The notes below the pieces were generated by a model that saw only the letters and a program-made list of their open reading frames with translations, was not told the DNA's origin and did no database searches. 64,000 bases of DNA from an uncultured Parabacteroides sp. (GTDB lineage: Bacteria; Bacteroidota; Bacteroidia; Bacteroidales; Tannerellaceae), in NCBI GenBank assembly GCA_949296075.1, contig CASFNG010000006.1, forward strand, positions 124,001-188,000. Reading direction: 5' to 3'. Positions 7,367-15,272 of this stretch are shown here, in pieces (the first letter of the stretch is position 1; the number at the start of each line of letters is the position of its first letter). The translations under genes were made by a program, and so were the position numbers.

Positions 7367-8548
7367 CTATAAGCGATGCTTATAGAGTTGAGCCATGATC
7401 TTTTGGTACTGGTTCTGTAATTGCAAATAATTCTGTACACTCTGATAGTAGGTAGTCACGTCCACGAAATACTCGATCATGGAGATCTGCCCCGCCTGTA
7501 TCGCCTTGTTCAGCAACGCTATGTTATTTTGGCTACGCAATACATCCTGATACTCGTCGATGGATTTTTTCAAAGAGACCGACTGCGTATAGAGTTGGCG
7601 CAATCCACTCTCCACGGTAAACGAGGTGCTCTCTAACTGCATATCCGCATACAACCGCTGCGCCTTGGCGAGCTTCACGTTATTGCGGTTGGAGAATAAT
7701 GGGATACGGATACCTACCAAGAAGCCATTATAGCGATCGCCTCCGGAAGAGGGATTCATCCGATAGCCCAGCTCAAACCCGGGCAAGCCTTTTGCCTTGT
7801 TCACTTTCAGTTGACGTGCGGCTATCGTTTGGTTCTCACGTAGCGAACGTAATTGGGGATCCGCTTCCATCACCTCGTCCTTCAATTCCTCGAAAACGGG
7901 AGGCTCCGGCGTCAGCACATAGGCTGTATCCGTAAAATCAATAGCTATTCCTCCATTCAAGGTGGCGAGTTCCTGCAACTTGGCGGCACGGGCGGTCTCG
8001 TTCATCCGAGCCTCAGTCCTGACGTTCAGAAGCTCCAAGTCGATCTTGTTTGTCTCCAACACATTCGCGTCTCCCCGCTCCAAGCGTGAGGCATACAAAT
8101 CCGAGAGTTGTTCCGCGTTTTGGAGGCGTATCTCCAACAGGCGCTTTTGCTGGTTCAAGAGTACCAAATCCAAGCAAATCTCTTTCGCTTGCAGCAGGAT
8201 TTGCTGACGAAAAGCGCTCGCCTGCTGGTCGAGGCCAGCGGATTTCGCTTTCGTCAACTTATGCTTTTGAGCGTAAAGAGAGGGGAAATCGAACGATTGA
8301 GAAGCGATAAACTCTCCGGTGAATCCCATGCCCTCCTTATTCCCGTACAAATGAGAGTAGGTGACCGTAGGATCAGGCAGGTTGTTGTCCAACCTCGATT
8401 CTAATTTTTGCGACTGGATCAGCTGAGCGTTCGCCCGCAGATCCTTGTTGTTCGCCTCCACGCTCCGTAACACGTCGTCTATCGAGTTTTGGGAGGAAAG
8501 GCTTCCTGCCCACAGGAACAGGACAGCTGTTATGATAGTTAATTTCAT
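7367..8548 (-). CDS. TolC/CusC-like outer membrane efflux channel
   Basis: A 393-residue outer membrane factor with a signal peptide (MKLTIITAVLFLWAGSLSSQ). The mature part is the repeated, largely helical TolC architecture: long Gln/Leu/Ala-rich helices such as QQASAFRQQILLQAKEICLDLVLLNQQKRLLEIRLQNAEQLSDLY, and LPGFELGYRMNPSSGGDRYNGFLVGIRIPLF at the start of the second repeat. It would form the trimeric exit duct of the tripartite pump encoded upstream. I chose the ATG at 8548. A GTG at 8557 would overlap the pump stop as GTGA and cannot be excluded. It is last in the operon and has no lipobox, unlike many CusC proteins. Confidence 0.88.
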   Translation of the reverse strand: MKLTIITAVLFLWAGSLSSQNSIDDVLRSVEANNKDLRANAQLIQSQKLESRLDNNLPDPTVTYSHLYGNKEGMGFTGEFIASQSFDFPSLYAQKHKLTKAKSAGLDQQASAFRQQILLQAKEICLDLVLLNQQKRLLEIRLQNAEQLSDLYASRLERGDANVLETNKIDLELLNVRTEARMNETARAAKLQELATLNGGIAIDFTDTAYVLTPEPPVFEELKDEVMEADPQLRSLRENQTIAARQLKVNKAKGLPGFELGYRMNPSSGGDRYNGFLVGIRIPLFSNRNNVKLAKAQRLYADMQLESTSFTVESGLRQLYTQSVSLKKSIDEYQDVLRSQNNIALLNKAIQAGQISMIEYFVDVTTYYQSVQNYLQLQNQYQKIMAQLYKHRL

Positions 8549-8553
8549 AAGAT

Positions 8554-11500
8554 TCACGCTTTATGCTTGTTCATTATCAAATAAACGATCGGGATGATGA
8601 AACCATTCAGGAATGTAGAGGTGAGCAGGCCTCCCAATATTACCTTGGCCATCGGACTCTGGATCTCGTTGCCCGGCAGATCCCCATTCAAGGCAAGCGG
8701 TATCAAGGCCAACGCCGAGCTCAAGGCTGTCATAAGGATCGGGTTCAGACGATCCAAGGAGCCATGAATCACGGCCTCACGCAACCCGACTCCCTCGCCA
8801 CGCAAATGCGTATAATGGCTAATCAGCAGCATACCGTTGCGGGTAGCTATACCGAACAAGGAAATAAAACCGATAATAGCCGGGATACTGATCTCCCCCG
8901 AAGTAAGCCATAAGATAAAGACACCTCCGATCAACGCCAAAGGTAAGTTCAGCAAGATCACACCACTCTCTTTCACATCCTTGAATTCATGATACAGCAA
9001 CATGAAGATCACCAACAAGGACATGAGCGACGTAAGCAAAAGGGTACGGCTGGCGGCTGCCTCACTCTCAAACTGTCCGCCATACTCAATATGGTATCCC
9101 TCGGGTAAATGGATGCTCTCTTCTACCCGATCCTGGATCTCATTCACGACGCCACGCAAATCCCGCCCTGATACGTTCGCGCTGACAACGATCTTACGCT
9201 GCACGTTCTCCCGGTTGATCGTATTCGGCCCCGTAACCGATCGTATATCCGCCACGTAACTCAAGGGAATCTTCTGTCCGGCGGCATCAATCATAAGGTT
9301 GCCGATGTCGGCCATTGTCGCACGGCTCTCGTCGGAAGTCTTCACGGTAAGGTCAAAATTCTTACCTTCCTCATAGACCTGGCTCACGACCTCTCCGCCT
9401 AACATGACATTCACGTACTCTTCAAACTCCGGGAGCGGAATCCCGAATTTCGCCAACAACTCACGTCTCGGGGTAATTGTCAGCTGCGGACGCTCGATCT
9501 GCTGCTCCACCTTCAAGTCCACCAATCCCGGAATCCCCTGGATAACCGACTTGACTTGATTCCCGATCTGGAACATCTGGTTCAGATCCGTACCGAAGAG
9601 CTTGATAGCGATATTCGCCTCCGTGCCGGACAGCATGGCATCAATACGATGAGAGATGGGCTGCCCGATCTCGATATTAGCGCCACTAATGGTAGATAGC
9701 TTCCGGCGGACGTCGTCCGTCACCTCCTCCCGGCTACGATCGGCCAACTCAAACGGGGCCTCGATCTCGGAGACATTTACGCCTAACGCATGCTCATCCA
9801 GCTCCGCACGTCCTGTCTTGCGAGCCACGGTCTGGATCTCGGGCACTTGCAACAGCAACTCCTCGGCACGCCGCCCGATACGGTCTGATTCTTCCAACGA
9901 GATACCGGGCAACGAACTTACGTTAATCGTAAAAGAGCCCTCATTAAACGGAGGCAAGAAGCTGCGTCCCAGATTAAAGAAGACCACTAATGCCGCCACA
10001 AAAAAGGCGAATGTGCACCCTAACACCCATTTTTGATGGATCAATGCCCACTCCAAGGCACGTTGATAGACCTCTTTCAGTTTACGGGCCACCCATGCCT
10101 CACGCAACTCCCGCCCTTTCGTGGCTTTCCTGTTCAACAGGTAACTACAAAGTACAGGGGTTAAGGTAAGCGCTACCACGGTGGAGGCGAATAAGGCAAC
10201 GATAAAAGCGATGCCCAGCGGCACCAACATTCGGCCCTCCATACCACTCAGGAAGAACAGAGGCACGAAACTTACCACAATAATCAACGTAGAGTTCAAG
10301 ATTGGCATCCGGACTTCCCGGGAAGCATCGTACACCACGTCCAGTGTCGGACGCTGTTGATCCGCAGGCAAGAGCCGGTTCTCGCGGATTCGCTTGAATA
10401 CGTTTTCCACATCCACGATAGCGTCATCGACCAACGAGCCGATAGCGATCGCCATACCACCCAAGCTCATCGTGTTAATGGTAAGCCCCATATAATGCAG
10501 CACGATGATAGACACCAACAAAGACAACGGCAAAGCGACCAGCGAGATCACGGTAGTCCGTACGTTCATCAAGAACAGGAACAAGACGATCACCACAAAG
10601 AAGCTACCTTCGAAGAGGCTTCGCTTCACGTTATTGATCGAGCTATCAATAAAGCGGCTCTGACGGAAAATATCGGTGGACACGTGTACGTCAGCCGGTA
10701 GGTTCTTCTGCAGATCCGCCACGATAGCGTCCAACTTCTCTGTCAGCCTCTCCGTACTGGTATCCGGCTGCTTGGTCACGGTGATGAGCACCGCCGGTTT
10801 AGCCCGTTCGGAAGCGGTACCCAGTTTCGGGCTCTTCCCGCCAATCTTGACCGTGGCTATATCATTCAACGTCACCGGATAGCCATTCACGAGCTTAACA
10901 ACTCCTTTCGCTATCTCTTCCACTTTCGTACTCGACAAGACACCTCGTATGATATATTCATTCGAATATTCATATAAGACACCGCCATTCGCGTTACGGT
11001 TCATGTTCCGGCAGACGGTCAACACCTCGTCAAGCCCTACGCCATAATGTTTCATCCGTGCGGGATCCAGCAAGATCTGATACTCCTTTATATCCCCTCC
11101 GATCACGGCAACCTGGGCCACCCCACCGGTGGAGAGAAGGCGGGGCCGGATCGTCCAGTCAGCGATCGTACGCAAATCGAGCAACGAGGTTGAGTCGGCC
11201 GTCAAACCAATAATCATCATCTCCCCCAAGATTGAGGATTGCGGGCCTAAAGTCGGCTTACCCACATTCTCAGGAAGGCTCTCGCCCAAGATAGAGAGTT
11301 TCTCGGACACGATCTGACGAGCCCGGTAAATATCCATTCCCCAATCAAACTCTACCCAAACGACAGAGAATCCCGTCGTGGAAGAGGAACGGACCCTGCG
11401 GACATTCATCGCCCCGTTCACGGCTGTCTCTACCGGGAAGGTCACCAATCGCTCCACCTCCTCCGGCGCCATGCCGTTCGCCTCGGTCATGATCACGACA

Positions 11501-11637
11501 GTCGGGGCGTTCAAATCGGGGAATACATCCACATCTGTTTGGAATGTCGTATAGACTCCCCCTATCATCAGTAACAACGCGCACACCAATATAACCAATC
11601 GGTTGTGCAATGAATAATGTATTATCTTGTTTAGCAT
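8554..11637 (-). CDS. CusA/CzcA heavy-metal efflux RND transporter
   Basis: A 1027-residue inner-membrane proton-driven pump of the HME-RND family. It shows the 12-helix, two-large-loop plan: TM1 RLVILVCALLLMIGGVYT, the porter-domain motif DVDVFPDLNAPTVVIMTEANGMAPEEVERLVTFPVE, and the TM4 signature GGMAIAIGSLVDDAIVDVENVFKR with paired Asp that in this family relay protons. It ends in TSTFLNGFIIPIVYLIMNKH. The likely substrate is a mono- or divalent metal such as Cu, Ag, Zn or Co; the sequence does not decide which. It lies 71 bases after the adaptor and overlaps or abuts the TolC-like gene. Confidence 0.95.
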   Translation of the reverse strand: MLNKIIHYSLHNRLVILVCALLLMIGGVYTTFQTDVDVFPDLNAPTVVIMTEANGMAPEEVERLVTFPVETAVNGAMNVRRVRSSSTTGFSVVWVEFDWGMDIYRARQIVSEKLSILGESLPENVGKPTLGPQSSILGEMMIIGLTADSTSLLDLRTIADWTIRPRLLSTGGVAQVAVIGGDIKEYQILLDPARMKHYGVGLDEVLTVCRNMNRNANGGVLYEYSNEYIIRGVLSSTKVEEIAKGVVKLVNGYPVTLNDIATVKIGGKSPKLGTASERAKPAVLITVTKQPDTSTERLTEKLDAIVADLQKNLPADVHVSTDIFRQSRFIDSSINNVKRSLFEGSFFVVIVLFLFLMNVRTTVISLVALPLSLLVSIIVLHYMGLTINTMSLGGMAIAIGSLVDDAIVDVENVFKRIRENRLLPADQQRPTLDVVYDASREVRMPILNSTLIIVVSFVPLFFLSGMEGRMLVPLGIAFIVALFASTVVALTLTPVLCSYLLNRKATKGRELREAWVARKLKEVYQRALEWALIHQKWVLGCTFAFFVAALVVFFNLGRSFLPPFNEGSFTINVSSLPGISLEESDRIGRRAEELLLQVPEIQTVARKTGRAELDEHALGVNVSEIEAPFELADRSREEVTDDVRRKLSTISGANIEIGQPISHRIDAMLSGTEANIAIKLFGTDLNQMFQIGNQVKSVIQGIPGLVDLKVEQQIERPQLTITPRRELLAKFGIPLPEFEEYVNVMLGGEVVSQVYEEGKNFDLTVKTSDESRATMADIGNLMIDAAGQKIPLSYVADIRSVTGPNTINRENVQRKIVVSANVSGRDLRGVVNEIQDRVEESIHLPEGYHIEYGGQFESEAAASRTLLLTSLMSLLVIFMLLYHEFKDVKESGVILLNLPLALIGGVFILWLTSGEISIPAIIGFISLFGIATRNGMLLISHYTHLRGEGVGLREAVIHGSLDRLNPILMTALSSALALIPLALNGDLPGNEIQSPMAKVILGGLLTSTFLNGFIIPIVYLIMNKHKA

Positions 11638-11708
11638 AGAAAACCTTTTTTAATGCCGTCGCCAATCGCCCGCTCAAATGAGAGGACAAAGGCGACACAG
11701 CGGCCTGA

Positions 11709-12920
11709 TTAATGATGGTGTGTATGCGCCGGTATAGCGTTAGAAGCCGAGGCGAGCTTGATCTGGTACGCTCCCTGCGTGACCACCTCATCGCCCGGAT
11801 TCAGGCCGGAAAGCACCCGCACCTCCGAGCCATTGCCAGCGCCTAATGTAACCAACTGCTTCTTGTAGTGTTCTCCATGCAAATGGATATATACGGAATA
11901 AGAGCCCTGTTCCTCTATCAAGGCGGAAACCGGCACGCTCAAGACATTGTCCAATGGCTTCGTCAGCAAGAAGATCTCCACGAACGAACCGGGAATAACC
12001 GCCCCCTTATTATCGAACTCAAAGGTGACCGGGATATAGCATGAGCTGGTGTCGGAGGACTTGCCATACGACAACAAGCGCCCACGCAAATCGTCCAACC
12101 TATAAAGGGCGTTATCGTATGGGGTCTTGAAATTGGCGGACTGGATCATAGGCAGCTCGCTATAATATTTCTCCGGCACATCCGCCCGCAACACCAAGCG
12201 GTTGTTCTGGGAAATAGTAGCTATGGGCTGGCCCACGGAAACATAATCTCCCTCCTTCACCTGGATGTTCTTCAGGTAGCCACTCAAGGGGGCGACTACC
12301 GACACGCCCTTGGCGGTCTGTTTCCCGTCAACAGCCTCGAAAGCGACTTTCGCGTTCTCGTAATTCAAACGAGCCTGCTCAAAATCTTTCGCGGAGACGA
12401 TCTTATCCCCCACAAGCGACTTCATGCGCTCGTACTCTTTCTTGGCGGTCTCGTAAGCGAACTTGGCTCTCGCCGCCACGTCTCCTTCCGACAAGGCGTT
12501 GGAGGCGATACTCAATACGGCTTGTCCCTTACGTACCGCGGTTCCGTCCACGACAGGCAAGCCTCCAAAGGAGATCACGCCCGGCACCGTAGCCACGATG
12601 ACAGACTCCTCACCTTGGGCGGCCTGTACGCGGCCTCCGGTCTTTATCACCTCCGTAAAAGAGGACGGATTTATCTTTTGGGTACGCAGTCCAACGGCCT
12701 CGGCCTGCTCTTTCTTGAAAATGATCTCTCCGGGATGGTGCTCCCCCTCCTCGTGATCATGATCATGCCCTTCATGTTCCTCATGTTCATGTCCCTCATG
12801 CGCATGATCGTGGGCCTCTACCTCATGTTCATGCTCGTCGTGTCCGGTATGCGACGCCTGGTTAGCGCATCCAGCCAACAGATAGGCACACATCGTACCT
12901 ATCAAATAGATATTTTTCAT
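11709..12920 (-). CDS. Efflux RND periplasmic adaptor (CusB/CzcB-like), His-rich N-terminus
   Basis: A 403-residue membrane-fusion protein with a lipoprotein signal (MKNIYLIGTMCAYLLAGC, Cys18). Residues about 24-64 form a low-complexity segment with 15 His interspersed with Asp/Glu, a likely metal-collecting tail. The rest is a normal adaptor: a barrel-sandwich hybrid from ATVPGVISFGGLPVVDGTAVRKGQAVLSI, a helical hairpin (TAKKEYERMKSLVGDKIVSAKDFEQARLNYENAKVAFE), then beta-barrel and membrane-proximal domains ending VVTQGAYQIKLASAS. I used the ATG at 12920 because it starts the signal peptide; the frame opens at 12962. It bridges the pump and the TolC-like channel. Confidence 0.92.
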   Translation of the reverse strand: MKNIYLIGTMCAYLLAGCANQASHTGHDEHEHEVEAHDHAHEGHEHEEHEGHDHDHEEGEHHPGEIIFKKEQAEAVGLRTQKINPSSFTEVIKTGGRVQAAQGEESVIVATVPGVISFGGLPVVDGTAVRKGQAVLSIASNALSEGDVAARAKFAYETAKKEYERMKSLVGDKIVSAKDFEQARLNYENAKVAFEAVDGKQTAKGVSVVAPLSGYLKNIQVKEGDYVSVGQPIATISQNNRLVLRADVPEKYYSELPMIQSANFKTPYDNALYRLDDLRGRLLSYGKSSDTSSCYIPVTFEFDNKGAVIPGSFVEIFLLTKPLDNVLSVPVSALIEEQGSYSVYIHLHGEHYKKQLVTLGAGNGSEVRVLSGLNPGDEVVTQGAYQIKLASASNAIPAHTHHH

Positions 12921-13009
12921 CGTACAAATCTTGATTACGTTAATACTTAAAAGATAACTCATGGGAAGCGGCTTGGATCCCCAGCCTATTTCCCCCTAAA
13001 AACGTACCA

Positions 13010-13414
13010 TCAAGACATGGGAGGGGCTCGCAACCCTGAGGCGCTCACGATCCATGAGTCGCGCAAGGCTTCGACATACAGTATATACCCCCGATATAGA
13101 AGTTGCCCCCGAAACGCAGGCTCAGGCGGATAGACATAATCAAAAAGGAGAGACAAAGGCACTAAATGATGCATCACGTCCCCACTCACCGACGAGGATG
13201 CCCCGATATTCAAATAGGCGAGGTTATGCCCATCGCAACTGCAATGGTGCGTGTCGGATCGCGTGGAATCCTGCGACTGCTCATCGGTCAATACCTTATA
13301 GCAAGGCATTCCATCCCGATGGTGATGGTGTGGGACCACCACGGAAACCAACGCCAGTATGCCTGCCATCAGCACGACATACCGCAGGATCTTCTGTCGT
13401 ACGTTCTCCCGCAT
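13010..13414 (-). CDS. Small His/Cys-rich membrane protein of the efflux operon (DUF6769-like)
   Basis: A 134-residue protein with one N-terminal hydrophobic segment (YVVLMAGILALVSVVV), followed at once by HHHHRD and then MPCYKV and DTHHCSCDGHN. These are metal-binding-looking clusters on the outer face. I believe this matches the short DUF6769-type proteins found before Bacteroidales CusBAC-like operons, but that label is from memory. A role as periplasmic metal sensor or chaperone is inferred from position and composition. It is first in the operon, with 89 bases to the adaptor ATG. The ATG at 13414 sits only four bases after a possible -7 box, which would make a leaderless or nearly leaderless message. 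Confidence 0.7.
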   Translation of the reverse strand: MRENVRQKILRYVVLMAGILALVSVVVPHHHHRDGMPCYKVLTDEQSQDSTRSDTHHCSCDGHNLAYLNIGASSSVSGDVMHHLVPLSLLFDYVYPPEPAFRGQLLYRGYILYVEALRDSWIVSASGLRAPPMS

Positions 13415-13418
13415 AACG

Positions 13419-13426
13419 CGAAGATA
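13419..13426 (-). promoter_or_regulatory. Possible -7 box of the efflux operon
   Basis: Minus-strand TATCTTCG, one mismatch from TAnnTTTG, with ATTG 20 bases upstream in the -33 position. The very short distance to the ATG at 13414 is unusual. Confidence 0.4.
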
Positions 13427-13463
13427 TGTTTTTTTCACGAGACCAACAATTCCACACAAAAGA

Positions 13464-13521
13464 ATCGGGAGCCAAGAACCCTATTTTTCAAGCTTTCCAG
13501 CCTCGGTCCCTGCCTCCCGAT
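13464..13521 (-). terminator. Probable terminator of thi4
   Basis: ATCGGGAG (13464-13471) and CTCCCGAT (13514-13521) are perfectly complementary, with further partial pairing inside (ACC/GGT). On the minus strand the stem is followed by TCTTTTG. It lies 26 bases beyond the thi4 stop. Confidence 0.6.
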
Positions 13522-13547
13522 ATTTTACCGATCCTAAGCGGATCCTA

Positions 13548-14315
13548 CTATCCCAATTTCTCGCAAATCAATTCCGCTGCCTTCTTCCCGCTCATCAACA
13601 TCCCACCAAAGATGGGCCCCATGCGGAAACTGCCGCTTACGCCATTGGCCGCCATTCCGGAGACAAACAAGCCCGGGTAGATCTCCTTCGTGTTCTCCAC
13701 CGTGGTCTGCTCACCCAGCTCCACGTTCAGGGAACGCTCGCCGATCACGCCACCTGTCGGCGTATTCAGCCGAATACCGTTCTTACGGGCTACCACACGG
13801 GCGATCTCGCAATCATGGCCAGTACCTTCCAGCACCGCCTTCGCCATGATCGTCAACGGGTCGACGTGCATCCCCTCGCGGATCACAGGAGCCCAGTTGA
13901 CCACCACTCCGGCTACCGCGTCGTTATGGAATACCACATCCTCCACCGAATAGCAGTTAAACAACGTAGCGCCCGCCTTGGTAGCCTGATAGATCAAGGC
14001 GGAGGTCGTATGCACGGAGTCCATGATATAGGTGCCATCGGCTCCCTCTTTATAGCTTACGCCCAGCTCCTTCACGATCGGCATAGCCTCTTCCTGTACC
14101 ACGATGTCGTTGAACATCATGGCGCCGCCCCACATACCTCCACCGGGAGCCAGCTTACGGTCAAACAATGCCACTTTCTTGCCCGCTTTCGCCAAGTAGT
14201 AGGCGGCCACGATACCGGAAGGTCCCCCTCCCACGATCGCCACATCGACAGACAAGTTGTTTCTCAATTTCTCGAAGTAAGAATTGATAATTCCGCTCGA
14301 AACGATCTGTTCCAT
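13548..14315 (-). CDS. thi4: Thi4-type thiazole synthase (sulfide-dependent ADT synthase)
   Basis: A 255-residue Thi4 protein that makes the thiazole moiety of thiamin from NAD, glycine and sulfur. The Rossmann motif VAIVGGGPSGIVAAYY (about 25-40), the acidic FDRKLAPGGGMWGG, and the C-terminal GLFVSGMAANGVSGSFRMGPIFGGML are all family-typical. At the position where suicidal eukaryotic Thi4 has the sulfur-donating Cys, this protein has His102 in MDSVHTTSALIYQ. It is therefore predicted to be the catalytic, free-sulfide-using type described in anaerobes and archaea. I start at the ATG at 14315; a TTG at 14324 is the only in-frame alternative. It is a single-gene unit behind a TPP riboswitch. 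Confidence 0.93.
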   Translation of the reverse strand: MEQIVSSGIINSYFEKLRNNLSVDVAIVGGGPSGIVAAYYLAKAGKKVALFDRKLAPGGGMWGGAMMFNDIVVQEEAMPIVKELGVSYKEGADGTYIMDSVHTTSALIYQATKAGATLFNCYSVEDVVFHNDAVAGVVVNWAPVIREGMHVDPLTIMAKAVLEGTGHDCEIARVVARKNGIRLNTPTGGVIGERSLNVELGEQTTVENTKEIYPGLFVSGMAANGVSGSFRMGPIFGGMLMSGKKAAELICEKLG

Positions 14316-14347
14316 ATTTACCAACTATAATTAGAGTTTAAACATCC

Positions 14348-14372
14348 GGGAGCTCATAGAGGTAACGCTCCC
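14348..14372 (-). promoter_or_regulatory. Expression-platform hairpin between TPP aptamer and thi4
   Basis: Minus strand: GGGAGC (14372-14367) pairs with GCTCCC (14353-14348) around a 13-base loop, about 20 bases downstream of the aptamer and 32 bases before the thi4 ATG. Only a short T-rich stretch follows, so it may be a weak terminator or a translation-blocking stem. Confidence 0.5.
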
Positions 14373-14394
14373 TCATTTTTCTCGTTCTACCTAA

Positions 14395-14470
14395 TTTTCC
14401 CTTCGTCGGCATTACCCGAATCAGGTTCGATGGGTATGATCTCAGCCCGCGCGACGGGCACCCCTATGTG
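14395..14470 (-). ncRNA. TPP riboswitch (THI element)
   Basis: The minus strand carries the full conserved core: AGGGGTGCCC at the 5' side, GGGCTGAGATCATACCC, GAACCTGATTCGGGTAATGCC, and GAAGGGAA closing the element. These are the pyrimidine- and pyrophosphate-sensor segments of the thiamin pyrophosphate aptamer. Thi4 follows, so thiamin pyrophosphate should switch its expression off. Confidence 0.97.
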
Positions 14471-14482
14471 AAAAAGCGGGAG

Positions 14483-14490
14483 CAAATATA
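14483..14490 (-). promoter_or_regulatory. Promoter -7 box of the thi4 riboswitch transcript
   Basis: Minus-strand TATATTTG matches TAnnTTTG exactly. Transcription would start about 6 bases before the aptamer's first conserved bases. Confidence 0.65.
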
Positions 14491-14548
14491 CAAACAACTC
14501 TTCTAACTATCGGGAAAAACCGGTCCTAAAATAACTCCTTGAACGGAT

Positions 14549-15196
14549 TTATCCGAAATGAGGTGGACGTTGATTTCTCTTACGCGCGATAAAATCCTTC
14601 ATATACTCCACCGTCTCGTCGAGCCCTAATACAGACACGTCGATCGAGAGATTATAAGAGGAGGCCATTCCCCACGTCTTGTTCGTGTAATAATTGTAGT
14701 AAGCCGCCCGCGACTTATCGGTCTTTTCCATCAAGGTCTTCGCCTCCTCCACCGTGACGCCCTGCCTTTCCACGATCATCCGGATACGGCACTCCTCCGA
14801 GCTGTGGATAAAAAAGCTCAGGCAGGCGGGATCGTCCCTCAGGATGTAATCCGCGCACCGGCCTACCAGCACGCAGGACTCCTCGCTCGCCAGCTTACGG
14901 ATCGCGTCGCTCTGGATCTTGAAAAGCCCATCGTTCGACAATATATCGTTGTAAGGGGTGAAGATCCCTCCCATGAACGAGGAATAGCCCATAGTGAAGG
15001 CATACGACAAGCCACTCGATGCCCGCTCGTCGGCCCGGGCGAAGACATCCTCGCACAGCCCGCTCTCGCGTGCCGCCATCGAGATCAGCTCCTTATCATA
15101 GTAACCGATTCCTAAATCCTTCGCCAACCTTTTTCCGATTTCCCGGCCTCCACTTCCAAATTGGCGACCAATAGTCAATATAATCTTGTCCTCCAT
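14549..15196 (-). CDS. Cytidylate kinase-like family protein
   Basis: A 215-residue P-loop protein of the cytidylate-kinase-like family. It opens with KIILTIGRQFGSGGREIGKRLAKDLGIGYYDKELI, where GRQFGSGGREIG replaces a classical Walker A, followed by an Arg-rich lid region (ECRIRMIVERQGVTVEEAKTLMEKTDKSRAAYYNYY) and a C-terminal YNLSIDVSVLGLDETVEYM. It probably phosphorylates a nucleoside monophosphate or related small molecule; the true substrate is not known for this group, and a separate housekeeping Cmk is expected elsewhere. I start at the ATG at 15196. A promoter lies between it and the terminator of the upstream mannosidase operon. Confidence 0.82.
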   Translation of the reverse strand: MEDKIILTIGRQFGSGGREIGKRLAKDLGIGYYDKELISMAARESGLCEDVFARADERASSGLSYAFTMGYSSFMGGIFTPYNDILSNDGLFKIQSDAIRKLASEESCVLVGRCADYILRDDPACLSFFIHSSEECRIRMIVERQGVTVEEAKTLMEKTDKSRAAYYNYYTNKTWGMASSYNLSIDVSVLGLDETVEYMKDFIARKRNQRPPHFG

Positions 15197-15222
15197 AAAT
15201 CTATCTTTTGATACCGTGTTCA

Positions 15223-15230
15223 CAAACGTA
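15223..15230 (-). promoter_or_regulatory. Promoter -7 box of the cytidylate-kinase-like gene
   Basis: Minus-strand TACGTTTG matches the consensus exactly. It begins immediately after the T-run of the preceding terminator, so the -33 region would lie inside that hairpin. Confidence 0.55.
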
Positions 15231-15231
15231 C

Positions 15232-15262
15232 AAAAAAAACGTGTCCCGTGAAACGAGACACG
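15232..15262 (-). terminator. Terminator of the SusCD/GH92 locus
   Basis: CGTGTC (15240-15245) pairs with GACACG (15257-15262) around an inner CGT/ACG and GAAA loop. The minus strand continues into eight T. The plus strand also ends in six T, so the element could work both ways. Confidence 0.88.
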
Positions 15263-15272
15263 CTTTTTTGTT

